Notes: generated from the sequence alone by a model not told the origin. A stretch of 64,000 nt of DNA from Patiria miniata (GCF_015706575.1 NW_024037072.1:315001-379000); one strand, 5' to 3'; counted from the stretch's first letter, positions 1 to 12,833 are shown. A program made the numbers and translations.

Positions 1-10
1 GTAAAGAGCC

Positions 11-60
11 ATACTACGCATGCGCGAAGTCTACAGCGCCATCCAAACAAGATGGCGGCC
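11..60. promoter_or_regulatory. Possible promoter motifs (NRF1-like and YY1-like)
   Basis: An NRF1-like core (GCATGCGC) lies at about 18-25 and a YY1-like motif (AAGATGGCGGC) at about 49-59. Both are common in TATA-less animal promoters. The gene served is unclear: the nearest start codon on the + strand is at 1383, and a gene off the left edge is equally possible. Motif matches alone are weak evidence. Confidence 0.25.
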
Positions 61-235
61 TACTTTTATCGACAAATTCGTCGTACATTTCGTACAAACC
101 CAAGTTTTAAAATATTTTTAACTTTAATTGATATGCAGAAGATGTTCATTATTGCTTTTTCTACCATATAAAGCTGTTTTTATTGTTCAAAGGCCTACAC
201 AAAATTTGTTGACGCGCACTTAACGACTACTAAAA

Positions 236-279
236 CTTGTTGACGCTTGTTGACGCTTGTTGACGCTTGTTGACGCGCT
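236..279. repeat. 10-bp tandem repeat (TGACGCTTGT)n
   Basis: The unit TGACGCTTGT occurs about three to four times in a row. The run sits just left of the foldback element that begins near 291, whose outer left arm is missing. Confidence 0.8.
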
Positions 280-290
280 TTAGTAGGACC

Positions 291-715
291 GGTGTGATGA
301 AATATATACGACTATTGTGTCTGTCATGAGATGAGTACAAAAGGTACTTTTGAGAGCTGTTTTTCAGGTCCTGTTTCGACCCGAACGTGCAATTTGTGTA
401 AAAGTCGTCTTTGAGGGCAGCAAACAAAACATACAATGTAATAAATCATGACGTAATAAACAGGACTCCCGATGCAGAGTAGTATAAACGAGTCCTGTTT
501 ATTACGTCACGATTTACTATGTTTTGTTTGCTGCCCCCAACGATGACTTTAACACAAATTGCACGTTCAGGTCGAAACAGGACCTGAAAAACAGCTCTCA
601 AAAAAGTACCTTTTGTAATCATTTCATGACAGACACAATAGTTGCTTTTATTTCATCACACCTTAGGCTACATATACCCGAAAAATGACGGAAATGTCTT
701 TGAGCATTCCACAAC
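291..715. mobile_element. Foldback MITE, family A, copy 1 (left end lost)
   Basis: Two long inverted arms (about 291-469 and 485-662) pair around a loop of about 20 bases. The right arm runs on to an end reading CATTCCACAAC near 715, while the matching outer left part is absent. The same element is present whole at 62641-63110. No coding frame is seen, so it is a non-autonomous, near-perfect palindrome. Several of the short reading frames here are the element read on either strand. Confidence 0.85.
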
Positions 716-1382
716 CATGACAACCTCTTTAAGTTTTAACCCCATTAATTTCCCCGCCCGGTCCCGCCCCTCCCTCCTGAGTCCTTCCAAGACTAGGCTC
801 TAGCATCTGAGCTATGCATTTGTACACAACCATCATATTCCCATCATGCATCACAATGAAGGAATAAAATCAAGAATTTTATTCGATAAGCAAATCACTT
901 TTCAGTTTTCACAGACCATGCAGACAGTCCAATAGAATCCAGCTGTGTAATAATTTTGCAATTCTGTAAAAGTAAAAGGGCGAATTGTACCTGCTAGGGA
1001 AAACCGGTAAAATTAGTGAAGGCCTAGTCCAACTTTCACAGGTAGCGATTGCAATCGTGCATGCAATGTGTATTGTATGTGAGAAATGCAACGCGTGCAT
1101 GCGCATATGCACACGCAAGTTCACATTGCCCGAGCACCGACCCATCTCGTAATGATGTTATCAATGAATGTCAGTAAAGGAGCGGACACCAGACTATTTT
1201 CACATGCCAAAATTGAAGTAGACTGGCCAACAAGTCGCTTCATTCTAACTAATTTTTACATTCAGAAGCGGTGAATCGTTGTAGCGCCCTCAGGAGAGAC
1301 TCATAGAACAGATCTACATGATCAGATGATCTAGTTGAAAACTACCTACATGACCTAGTTTAGTGCTCCATCTGGCGCAATA
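716..1382. other. Upstream/intergenic stretch
   Basis: No gene was recognised. The stretch contains an alternating CATGCGCATATGCACACGC-type segment near 1097-1115. It may hold the 5' UTR and promoter of the gene that starts at 1383. Confidence 0.4.
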
Positions 1383-4300
1383 ATGGCCTCAAGTTCAGCT
1401 TCAAGAAATCGGAGGATAAAGATTCAAAGTGTACTCGATGGTAGGCAAAGTTAGCACATTTTGGGATTTAAAAGCTATTTACTGTGACCATCAGACTCAG
1501 AGCTGACAATGCATTTTCAAATCTATACAGTCATCATTCATTATAAATTGTTAACAAACTGTCTGACTATGCTATGGGAGTATAATTATGTGACCAGGTA
1601 GTGAGGTAGCCAATAACTGAATAAGGTGTTTACGGATAATATACGCCATCTTGCAGACGGGGCAAATTTACACCTGTTGCTGTTTACGTACGCATTGTCA
1701 ATCGAAAACTTTTGCGCTTCTAATTCATCATGTGACAATGTGTTCATTCCAAATTGCGTCCATGTCTAACAAGTAGCATAAACCAGTGTTAACATGTGTT
1801 CTTTTTGCCCCGTGAACAAGGTGGCGCAGTGTGAGACACCTTCACCTGACCTTACTTACTGGATTACTTGCCGTAAAAAAAGGCAACCCTTGGAATATGT
1901 ATCCGCGAGTCACCATAATCGGCGCAGGTAACGCTTGCAATGCGTGCGCATTGTCCAACGCAAGTCGCAATTTGAATGCTAGTGCGTCGAAATAGCTCCA
2001 AGTCATTTTATGGGTCTGACAGTGCCCGAAAATATAGAACTACATGTATATTTTGATTTTCACATTTAGACTGTAATAGTTTAGTTTTTATAGTTTATTT
2101 ACACACCATCTCTTTATCTGGATTGTTGGTAAAAACTTTTTATATGCATGCGCAGCGCACCACAGATTAATACTATAATAGAAAGCGCCTCGGTTCCATT
2201 GGTTCCAGTGCTACTTATTACAATGTAAATGGGCAGTGGTTTAAACTGAAGTGACGTCACACTAATGAACTGGATAGCAATGGAAAAGAAGTCCCGCCTT
2301 TCTCAGACGTCTATAAGCATCCCATATTATTGTACTTTGTAGCCATTAATAGGAAGGGAAATGAAAAAGACAATATTGGACAATTTTAATGTCAACGGGG
2401 GAATGGGAGATATTCAAGTATAAAATCTGAGTCCTAAATGGTTCCTTTTTTCTGTTTTTTATTTCTTCCACTTGCCGAACAGATAATCCAATTTTGGCTG
2501 CAGCAAGTCAAAGGGCTGCTCTCTGCCCGCAGGAAGTCTTCAAGGAGCAATGCTGGTTTGAGCAAACGGTAACGTCTCCCAAGGATGTTATTAAGCCCCA
2601 GCTTGACCAATCTCTGCTTCGTCAGTATCAAGAAGCAATCTGGCACAACGATCCCAGCGAAAGTCTCCCTCAATTTGGTAAATAAAATCCACTTGATAAT
2701 TCACGTTAATGCCAATGTTAAGTGCACAAAAGAAACACTTGCAGCAGAATCCGTTGGAATTTAAATGTGTTCAACTCTTGCAGTTTTACAGCACAAAACC
2801 TTGCCATGATATCACAAATTTGTGTTTGCTAATTTGCATTCTTGTTCTCGTCGAGTGTGAACTGGCCCTAACATTATCAAGAGTGTGGATGGGCAGTGGA
2901 AAGATTTCCGATAGCTCAGTGCTTTGAAGAAGAAACTAGTCCTCGGAGGCAAAACAAGTATAATGCCATGGACAAGAAATGCTTGCTCCTCAACAATATA
3001 TTTTCAATGTTTGTGACAAATTCTACAATTTATTCACATAATATAATCAATGCATCGAATCTTTTAACTCCAAAAAGTTCCACTATACCATTTCAACCAG
3101 ATGTACATGATTTTTTTTTGTCTGACTTAATATCTGACCTATGGATTAACAAGTTCAGATTTGGAATCAGGATTTCTTGTTTTGTCTTTCAGGCATGACT
3201 GTGGATGAGATGAGCTGTCTCTGTAACAATGCTGAGCTATTGTCTGCACATGTGATCTGGCTGATGGAACTACTGAACCGCATCCAGAAGAAAGCAGTCT
3301 GTCTCTACCTCCAAGGTTCCCCCGCTGGTTCCCTCATCCCTCACCTTCAGCGCAAAGGGTGGCTGCTACAGTCAGTCAGGCGACTTGTAGTTGTTGCCAG
3401 TGTTGCCAAAGACTCGGAAAACAATGTGTGTCTTTCGAACGAGTCTGGCAGCCATTGGGTATTGCTGGTTGTCGAGCTTCAGGGGAAGAAAGTCTATTAC
3501 TGTGACTCACTGGCTTGGGCATCCCCTCCTATACCAAGCCTCCTGAAGACATTGCAGGAATATTGCAATTTCTTTGATTACCAGGTGACACCGGATTCAA
3601 TCATTCTATGCCATGAGCCAACACCACAGGGACAAGGCCAACATATTTGTTCCAGTAATTGCATGAACTATCCCCTTCTACCTCAAGACAGTCATGCGTC
3701 AGGTGTCTTTGCTTTGATCAGCGCTGTCGTGAGTACCTACAAGAGTGCCTGTTATCTAAAGCAAACGACTGATCAGGAGGCATATCTGAGAGAAGTGCTT
3801 ATCTGCTGGTTCATGGCTGGCACCATAGATTTACAGAACATACAGACCAAGACTGGTTCTAGTCATCAGACCCCATCAGATGGAACCTCACAGAAGGTTA
3901 GAGCAGACACAATTGGTATTTGGGTTTGGGTCTGGGTTTTTTTTTTTGGCTTGTTGCCTTTCCCCCAGCAGAGCTTTGCTTTCCGACTAGTTATGGGCTC
4001 CATACACAAGTACCCCCTCAAGAGTTAAAATGGGGGAGCTGGGGAGACCACCTTGAATGCACTGCTGACGACGCCTGAAGCTCGCACAAAGATGCTACAT
4101 GTATGGCTTTGCAATTTCCGCGCAACCAGTATGCACACGCATGTGTCCCATCCATGGGGCTCTCAAAATGATCAAAAAGCACCCTCTCTTTGTTTGTGCA
4201 CAAAGCCTTAGCTGCTTATTGATTTAGTGGTTGAGCTTTCTTGCTTGGCTACTGGCTTTTATATCACTTGATTGTTGGATGGTATGACATAGCTTTAGAA

Positions 4301-7300
4301 TGGACCTTTCCAGTTTTGGCCATGAGCCTCAACCTCTTTTGGCTCGCGCGTTACATTTCTCACAGTGCTCATGGTGCTGGTGACAAAGTTTGACCGAGGT
4401 ACTGTGGCAACCCTACCAAAGGTTTTGATCTTTGAATGCGTACTCTTTGTGGGAGTCAGTGAGGATTCCAATATTCTTCAATGCCAGTCACTTTAGTTTT
4501 CAGTCCGCTGGCTGGCTGGATCACTCCTCACTGGTTAGCTGGCAAGCTGGCTGTCTGTAAATTGTCCAACTAACCGATTGATTGACTGAATTACTAGACC
4601 CAAATGATTGGCTGTCAATCTGCAACTCAGGCTTGCTGAACTTGGCTAGAAAAATAACATCCAAATTGCAGTTGTTAGACTGCCTTTGTCTGTCATTGTG
4701 TACTAGCTGGTAAACAATCATTTGCTACAGTCACAATGACATCCAGGATCTAGTGTCACAGGGCTGCCGAGCACAGACATGACAGAAGTTATCTGACAAT
4801 TTCGATGAGCAAGTTTGCAATTCGCCTAGCTGAGCAGGTTACCAGCCAAAATATGATCTATATTACTCATAGCTGGTTCTCAGCTCGTTCTTGCTTAGGA
4901 TATCATTTGCTGAGCAGAATTAGGAGATCAATCAAATGTGGCCGAGCAGATAGATGGCTGTTGAGTATCTAGCAGCCTGATGACTGGCCAGCCAGATGGC
5001 CAACACTGCATGGCTCTTGAAGCTGTACCCTTCTGCCTTCCTGATTGACAATGAAAGTTTGTTTTTTTCTGTGTTATACAGCCCAGTAAAAGTTTAAGAA
5101 GCAACAGCAGGAAAGAGCTTGGAGGGAAGAAGGAGGGTTCAGCAGATGATGTAGAGGTGACCTCAAGTTGTCTTATAATGCTTGTAGGGAGTTCATTACC
5201 ATTCCTAATCCAAAATGAAAAACATTGATTTGAAAAAGAGCCAAATATAAATGTATATTTGTAGTCCTTCTTCAACACAGGAGTCAAATCATGTAGTTAA
5301 TGTGACTGAATCCCATGTGGAGAGTCCATTCCGATGTATCATTCAGTTTGTCATCTGAACATGTGCAGATTATTGCCTGTAAAACAATTGGTTATCCTTT
5401 TTGGTATTTATTGATCAAGGCTTTTAAAATGACTTCCTACTCAAAAGGAGCTGTGGAGACTTGCGGCTCACTTTGCTGGTTTGAGTCAGAATTAGTAGGT
5501 CATGTGTGTTCATATGGTCAACCCCTAATTGCAAGATAATTCATAATGTCAATTGCGGTGGTTTCATATTTCTTTTCAGAAAAAGAATGAGAATGGTAGG
5601 CTGGAGTGCAATGTATGCCACAGCATGTATGGCTCAAGAGCAGCTCTGTTCAAGCATAAGAGAAGCAAGCATCCTGATCACGAGTACAGACAAGCTCCTG
5701 ACAGAAGCCTAGTTTACTGCACGGAGTGTGGAATCAGGTTTGTCCTAGGGATATCCATATTTAAATACTTGAGTATTCGGAACTGCGTTTACTGAATATT
5801 CGATTATTCAAAACTCTCTGATCAAGTTTTACACGTGCCACCTGCAACTGCATGCCAGGGCAGTCAAAAGTTGCACACAAAGCATGCCGGTTTAAATATA
5901 AGGTGATCAATATTATAGTTGGCTGGAGTGTTTGACAGTATGTACTTCATGAGTGTCAAGGGTTGGAACCTTGTCAAAGGATGGGAACAACGAACCACCA
6001 CTGACAACAAAGTGGCATCTGACAATAAAGCGCTGCACCCTTACAATTAAAATAACATCACAATCGTGTGTAATTGTTTTGGGGGTTTATTTTGTTGGGG
6101 GGGTTCCTGAATATTCAAACAGGCAAAAAAGCTGTTTGAATATTTGGTTGATGATTGAATATTCAAATATTTGGTAAATTTTAGGATAGCCCTAGTTTGC
6201 CCACAGGGAACTTATTTTGTAAAATGTGATTCAAAGTTTTGCTTGGTGGAAAGTAGAACTTGGAGAAGTCTGCTGATATATACAAGTAGCATGTGAGGTG
6301 ACTCACTCTTGAAGGAAAGCATGGTTGTGAGAGCATGGTTGTGCTCTTTAGAGTCAGTCACTTCAAAGTGTATTTAACAATAGTTAATTACTAGCAGGCT
6401 TGTTAAGTGTTGTCCAAGATTGTCAGAAAAAAAAATTAACATGGTTGCTGGGCTCAACATGCAGGAATTGAACCTAGAGCAATCTGCTTCCTAATAAAGA
6501 CATGTAAAATACCCAACAGAGCTTGCAAGGGTCATGTGCTTCATCTTTTGCCTAATATTAACTAAAATCGTATAACTGTACTCTCACAATGTGCATTCTG
6601 TTTGGTATTTTAACAATAAAGAACCAAGTAAAATGCAGGGTTCCTGCAGCAGCCTGGATAAAATACATGTAACAGAAATGTCAATTTGGAATTTTGTTTT
6701 CAATTTCGAAAGACATATTGCTTTTTTTCTGTTTCTGTTCACCACTTTCATGGAAAAAAGTATTACAATTTTGATATGCATTTTGATGAACTAGTTCATG
6801 GATTTTCATAATTTGGTAATGGACAAGTCACAGAAACATCATGGAATGTTTTGTCCTGAAGGTACGGGAACCCTGAACATGCCAAATTGTACTTTGCAGC
6901 AGTTTGTAAATTGAAAAGTACAGCTGTCTTCTATTATTCATTCTTTGTAGGTGTTACAAAGTTGCAAGGCTCGTCGAACACTACCAGACCCAGCATGGCA
7001 AACAATACTCCATTCAGAAAAAAACCTTTGCCAGCGAAGCAGAATTTCAAACTTGGAAGAAATGGGTGGAAAAGAAAAGTAACGCCAAGTTTGTTCAGAA
7101 ACACGGAAGGCGTTCCACCCCCTGGACACTAGTTAGAACCTTCCACTGCAACAGGTCTGGATTTTTCGTTTCCAAAGGGCAGGGCAAGAGAAGTTTGAAA
7201 TCCAAAGGTTCAGTGAAAATCAACGCTGCTTGCCCAGCATTCATCAAGGCCACAGAAGACTGTGTTATGCACAGTGTCGAGGCAGAATTCTGCTTAGATC

Positions 7301-7698
7301 ACATACACGAATGCGACGTCAGATACTTGCGCCTTTCATCTGACTCTCGGAAGATGATCGCTGAAAAGCTTTTACTGGGAATCAGCGTTGACGCGATAGT
7401 GGACGAGGTTCGCCACAGTGCAAACACCAAGGACAGGGATTACCACATTTCAAGACGAGATGTTTTGAATGTCAAACTTTCACTAAATCTGGACATCGAT
7501 TCCAAAGCAGAGTCTGCGTATCAAGCAGAAATGGAGTCAACCAAAAAGGAAGCACTACAGACAGTTGAGGAAATAACAAGTCTGATTCAAACGTCTTCAT
7601 CGGTGGACATACTTAAAAATGTTCAGAAACATCTCAAGTGTGTAGTCAAAGCTGGCAAGGGTGTACTGGCTGTAAGTGACGATCATAATTATCATTGA
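1383..7698 (+). CDS. C48 (Ulp1/SENP)-like, C2H2 zinc finger and FAR1/MULE-like domain protein
   Basis: Proposed exons are 1383-1440, 2483-2677, 3193-3896, 5082-5156, 5580-5737 and 6951-7698, and all joins keep phase; about 645 residues. Exon 3 (residues about 85-319) looks like a Ulp1-type cysteine protease fold: a helical VIWLMELL segment, then GSHWVLLVVE (His about 172), YYCDSLAW (Asp about 189), Gln about 249 and HASGVFAL, where the family has DCG. The nucleophile position is therefore Ser (about 254), so it may be a pseudoprotease. Exons 5-6 encode two C2H2-type fingers (CNVC...HKRSKH and CTEC...HYQTQHG, the second split by an intron), then a basic FAR1/MULE-like region and a charged helical tail. 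The last exon either runs to the stop at 7696-7698 or is spliced at a good donor after 7671; AATAAA signals lie at about 7890-7925. Exons 1 and 4 are the least certain. Similar finger/FAR1 combinations are associated with MULE-derived genes; function is unknown. Confidence 0.6.
2116..2279. mobile_element. MITE, family B (TATCCGGTTCGTTAGT ends), diverged copy
   Basis: The left end TATCTGGATTGTTGGTA and the right end, reading ACTAATGAACTGGATA, are imperfect inverted copies. The right end continues inward into GTGACGTCACACTAA, shared with the element at 46283-46432. It lies in the first intron of the zinc-finger gene. Confidence 0.5.
3993..4205. mobile_element. MITE, family C (GGGCTCCATGCACAAG ends), copy 1
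   Basis: The segment from GGGCTCCATACACAAG to TTGTTTGTGCACAAAG matches 12834-13070 along its length, including the ACCCCCTC and CACCCTCTCT subterminal blocks. The ends of copy 2 are inverted repeats. No coding capacity. It lies in intron 3 of the zinc-finger gene. Confidence 0.65.
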
Positions 7699-8405
7699 GA
7701 CCGTGGCACAAATATATTCTGTGTATGCCGTCATGGGTCCGTTACACTTTTTCATTGACATGTTGTGGAAAGGTCATTGGTCATCATTTGGTAAGCAGTT
7801 GTTAAAACTGGGAATAAAGGCACAGCATATCAAGAGCAGACATTTTGATTGGAATTTTTTATTGAAGTCAAAGACAAGTAAGGAGAACAAAGAATAAAAA
7901 GAATGGTGAAAATAAAGGCAAATAAAGATTTATAAAGAACACTTTTAAGTAAAATAAACTTTATACTCCACAAAGTATGAAAATAATTGTTTCAAAATAT
8001 TTGGGAGACAGTTTTCCGTAAGCAAGCTTCATTTGTCCATGGATTAATCTTACGCTTGGTAACACCATCTCTGTAGTAACTATTCACCAGGCATTTCATT
8101 ATTCATTTTCCAATGGTAATAATTTGAAGCTTGAAAACATGTATATATTTCATATAATCAAACCAAGAGGAATAAAAAGGAGTCGAAAAAGAATAATCAA
8201 GCATGAGAAAAGTGTAGTCATTAACAATTCCTTATTGAAGAGCAAACTACTGACCTTCAAAAGGGAATGTATTAAAATAATTTAGCAATTGTGGTGTGTG
8301 GCAGAACTTTAAACCCAATTTAACTTGAGATTTTGGGTTGGTTTTTGAATCCAAAAAGGATTGTTGTCGGTGTACAGAATCGATACTCCTATATACCTGG
8401 CCTCG
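7699..8405. other. 3' UTR and AT-rich intergenic stretch
   Basis: Several AATAAA signals between about 7890 and 7960 could end the upstream mRNA. The rest is AT-rich, with no gene or recognisable repeat. Confidence 0.4.
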
Positions 8406-8929
8406 GCCTACATGTATGTAACAGTATACAAATAACGAATGTTTGTGAGTGCGATGGTAAGAATAATTTCATGAGGTGACAGATTGAATGTTCTATTCCA
8501 CGAGGCGAAGCCGAGTGGATTAGAACATTCAATCTGTCACCGAATGAAATTATTCTTTCCATCGCACGAACGTAAAACATTCGTTATTTGTTTTATACAA
8601 CACCAGAATAAATTCTCGTCATTTGATTGTTAAATTATTAACTACAATTTATTTTGATTTTAAAGATGTTGAACTACCCCTTCACGAAAATGTTTGAACC
8701 CAACGCTGTAGCGCTGGCTCTTTGGAACAATACGCGCTACGCTGAACGCGCACACCAGCATGCATTTTGCACGCAAATACCGCGTCATGGAACAAGCGCA
8801 AAGTGAAACGGTATAACGCATGGGCATAACGCGTGGTCGCACCGTGCATTATACCGAATAATAATATGTCACGTGATCTACAATTCACCAATCAGATGAC
8901 GGGGATTTATTCAGGTGTTGTATAATGAA
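8406..8929. mobile_element. Foldback plus inverted-repeat MITE, family D, copy 1
   Basis: The left part (about 8426-8588) is a large hairpin with arms of about 70 bases around CGAGGCGAAGCCGAG. Next comes TTATACAACACC at about 8594, and an inverted partner GGTGTTGTATAA closes the right end near 8926. Between them a block (CCCCTTCACGAAAA...AACGCGCACACCAGCATGC) is shared with 58950-59481, which has the same hairpin-first layout. Confidence 0.7.
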
Positions 8930-9510
8930 TAATAAAAGAGGAAGTGGCAAAAAGGCTTACTCGGCAAGCAACAAGAAATTACAAAAATACATGTATATGG
9001 AATATCTTGAACATGCAATAAATGAATTTCACCAATTAAAATGAAAGCTTCCTTTTTCTATATACTACGGTATTATCTTATCTCCATATTATTTTCTTTT
9101 CTAGAGTGGCAGTTTATTCTGGCTACTATAGATAATTTAGATTTAAGGAAATTCGAGATAAATGTCGCGGCAAAAAGAATGAAAGAAAATTAATTGAATG
9201 AAGAGGAGATTGAAAGAAAAAAAAATGGTACGTGCCACAGAGGCAAATAACTAAGAAAGCAAAAAATGACAAAACACAAAAGAGCACAAGAACAGTCACC
9301 GATCAATCAACTATCAGTTTTCTACAATTAGAATGCTGCCATGAATATTAACGTCTTGTAAAATCACCTGAGATCTATGTTCTGTTGTCTCTGATAGAAA
9401 CATATTACAAAATATTTTCAACAAAGTTTAAATTTAGTGTTAAGGCCTTGGACATGAAACATCTTATAATGTGCTAGTATCAACCAATCCGATTACACAA
9501 TCAAGTCTAT
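8930..9510. other. AT-rich intergenic stretch
   Basis: A/T-rich sequence with homopurine runs near 9170-9290. No gene, RNA or repeat was recognised. Confidence 0.4.
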
Positions 9511-9636
9511 CACAAAGGACCCCTTCAATGGCGAAAGCATTGTGCTAGCTATTGTTCAGATAAACCACTATGGGACAGTTGCTTTGTACAATAGCATGCA
9601 CAATGGTTTCTCCATTGAAGGGGGCCTCCTGTGTGT
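9511..9636. mobile_element. Short palindromic MITE, family E, copy 1
   Basis: CCCCTTCAATGGCGAAAGC at the left is inverted as ATGGTTTCTCCATTGAAGGG at the right, and ACAATAGC/GCTAGCTATTGT form an inner pair. A second copy lies at 61459-61570. It is about 125 bp with no coding capacity. Confidence 0.65.
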
Positions 9637-9849
9637 CTATAGACCCCTTGTATGATGCAACCTGACATGCTGACTGAGAGCAGTTTTTGTCATTTAGTTT
9701 TTGACAACGAACAGTGTCAACTCATCCATGTCAGAGTAACACAGACCAGTACCCTCCGATTTGACATCAGATGCAAGTGTATTGGGTTCTAGTCATAAAA
9801 TAAAAAAGGAAAATGTTAGATTTTCTAAAACAGAACACAAAACAAAAAA

Positions 9850-11613
9850 TAACAGCGTTGCTGTTGAAACCCCTCAGCCAGAGTCAAGTTATCATCCGGA
9901 AACCATTAACCTTTAACTCAACGTGGTGACCTTGACCTTTGGCCTTTGACCCCAGAACCAGTCCCAACATGCCTGTACCAATGGGAAACCCCCTACCGAA
10001 GTTAGACACCAACATTTCATTTCTAACTCAAGTTATCATTCGGAACCATTTACATTGAACTCACCACGGTGACCTTGACCTTTGACCTTTTGACCCCAAA
10101 ACCAATCCCAACTTGCCTGTACCCAAGGGCAAACCCCTACCTCAGTCAGACACCAAAAACTCATTTCTAACTGAAGTTATCATCCGGAAACCATTTACCT
10201 TTAACTCACCATGCTGACCTTGACCTTTGACCTTTTGACCCCCAAACCAATCCGAACTTGCCTTCTCCCAAGGGGAACCCTCTTCCAAAGTTAGACACCA
10301 AAATCGCATTTCTAACTCAAGTTATCATCCGGAAACCATTTACCTTTAACTCACAATGGTGACCTTGACCTTTGACCTTTTGACCCAAAAACCAATCCCA
10401 ACTTGCCTACTCCCAAGGGCAACCCTCTACCAAAGTTAGACACCAAAATCTCATTTCTAACTCAAGTTATCATCCGGAAACCATTTACATTTAACTCACC
10501 ACGGTGACCTTGACCTTTGACCTTTTGACCCCAAAACCAATCCCAACTTGCCTACTCCCAAGGGCAACCCCCTACCAAAGTTAGACACCAAAATCTCATT
10601 TCTAACTCAAGTTATCATCCGGAAACCATTTACATTTAACTCACCACGGTGACCTTGACCTTTGACCTTTTGACCTCAAAACCAATCCCAACTTGCCTAC
10701 TCCCAAGGGCAACCCTCTACCAAAGTTAGACACCAAAATCTCATTTCTAACTCAAGTTATCATCCGGAAACCATTTACATTTAACTCACCACGGTGACCT
10801 TGACCTTTGACCTTTTGACCCCAAAACCAATCCCAACTTGCCTACTCCCAAGGGCAACCCCCTACCAAAGTTAGACACCAAAATCTCATTTCTAACTCAA
10901 GTTATCATCCGGAAACCATTTACATTTAACTCACCACGGTGACCTTGACCTTTGACCTTTTGACCTCAAAACCAATCCAACTTGCCTACTCCCAAGGGCA
11001 ACCCCCTACCAAAGTTAGACACCAAAATCTCATTTCTAACTCAAGTTATCATCCGGAAACCATTTACATTTAACTCACCACGGTGACCTTGACCTTTGAC
11101 CTTTTGACCCCAAAACCAATCCCAACTTGCCTACTCCCAAGGGCAACCCCCTACCAAAGTTAGACACCAAAATCTCATTTCTAACTCAAGTTATCATCCG
11201 GAAACCATTTACATTTAACTCACCACGGTGACCTTGACCTTTGACCTTTTGACCCCAAAACCAATCCCAACTTGCCTACTCCCAAGGGCAACCCCCTACC
11301 AAAGTTAGACACCAAAATCTCATTTCTAACTCAAGTTATCATCCGGAAACCATTTACATTTAACTCACCACGGTGACCTTGACCTTTGACCTTTTGACCT
11401 CAAAACCAATCCCAACTTGCCTACTCCCAAGGGCAACCCCCTACCGAAGTTACAACCCCAAACAACATTTCTAACTCAAGTTATCATCCGGAAACTAAGC
11501 TGCCCGGACGGACGGACGGACGGACGGACGGACAGACATACATACATCCGGACGGACGGACGCCCTAGGCGATGACAATACCCCTCGAGCCTCTCGGCTG
11601 AGGGGTAAAAAGG
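9850..11613. repeat. 145-bp tandem array with GACG microsatellite, pearl/Helentron-like element
   Basis: About eleven units of 145 bp run from about 9888 to 11480, with GTTATCATCCGGAAACC recurring at 10611, 10756, 10901, 11045, 11190 and 11335. Inner units are nearly identical; the first two or three are diverged. The array ends in (GACG)n and ATACATACAT at about 11506-11560, then a hairpin CCCCTCGAG...CTGAGGGG at about 11582-11606. A satellite core followed by an ACGG-type microsatellite and a terminal hairpin is the layout known from bivalve pearl elements and other Helentron-associated repeats; that assignment is inference. Each unit carries TGACCTTGACC and TTGACCTTTTGACC, tandem nuclear-receptor half-sites. 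Confidence 0.85.
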
Positions 11614-12833
11614 AAGCGAATAGAATAAGACTTCCAGCATATCTGGAAGAACGATGACAAAATCACTCAGGAACATTCAACAATAGATATCAAAATAAAA
11701 TTTCTAGAGGTTAATGTCTTTAAATTTAAGGGTTTGAAACCACTTAGAGTTGTTATCACACATGATTCTTTGATTGTTTTATTTAAACATCACTCCTACT
11801 GATAATTTGGCGATAACTCATCATTTTTCAACTTTTATTGTAACCAATATTTTTCTTTCATTGTTTCTTAGATTTTTAATGAAGCCAAACAAGATTAAAA
11901 TCTGGTTTTCAATATCAAGAAGCAATGCAAATGAAGAACAATAAAAAATAAGATATTCTGCCAGAACAAAAGTTTCACTTGAAATATATTTGTTTTATAA
12001 GACAATGATAAATGAGGATTTTTAATCCATTTTGCTGCATAAATCTTTGTAAGAACACAGACTTCTTTCCAACATGTGACATCTTAATTACAAACATGAT
12101 CACATCAATGTACCTTTGACAAATAAACACTTTGCTGATTGCAATGTCACCCGACGACAATATCAAGTTACAACCACTGACTTTACATGCATGTCTCAAA
12201 ACTAATGACACATGTGAAGCACCTCCATTTTTCTTGTAGCGCATCAATTCCACATGTAACCAACATTTGCTAATACCATCCAGCTTCAAAAGTTCTGAAG
12301 CATAAACTTTGTCTTTGCCTCATCAACGAAGAGAAAAAATGAAGGAATGAACATCAACACCACTCTGTCTCAAACATTTTTTTTAAGAAAAAACTTTTGG
12401 GACTAATAAATGTTTTCCCTCTGTCCCCCGACTACACGTGAACAATTTTCATTTCAGTAATTTGTTTTCTTTTCAACTTGAAACCAATCTGAAGATTTTC
12501 TTTGAATGTGACATCACTGATCTTGGCTAGTGACATCTTGGCAGTATTGGGGAAATCATTTTCACTTAAGTGACTTCACCAGTATAATGTGAGATCAATA
12601 GTAAATTTAGCAAGAAAGGCCCCATTTTTATGATCCTTCTGAGCAGAAAAGATCGCTCATCATATTTATTTGCTAAACATTCTGCAAAGCAGCTTCTGTG
12701 CTTAGCATCTGCATGAAATTTGTCTCTGATTGCAAGTCAAAATACGTGATCACTTTTGTCCGACAAAAAGCTGAAACTTACTTTTGTTTATGTTCTGCAC
12801 AATCTCGGTAAAATTCAGCTGCCGTCATTTGCT

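Noticed and set aside
3177-4028. Active SENP8-type deneddylase
   Set aside because: The nucleophile motif is not DCG and the domain is joined in phase to zinc-finger exons; the sequence fits a diverged Ulp1-like domain and not SENP8.
9888-11480. CRISPR-like array of regular repeats
   Set aside because: The units are 145 bp, contiguous and nearly identical throughout, with no unique spacers; this is an animal satellite within a mobile element.
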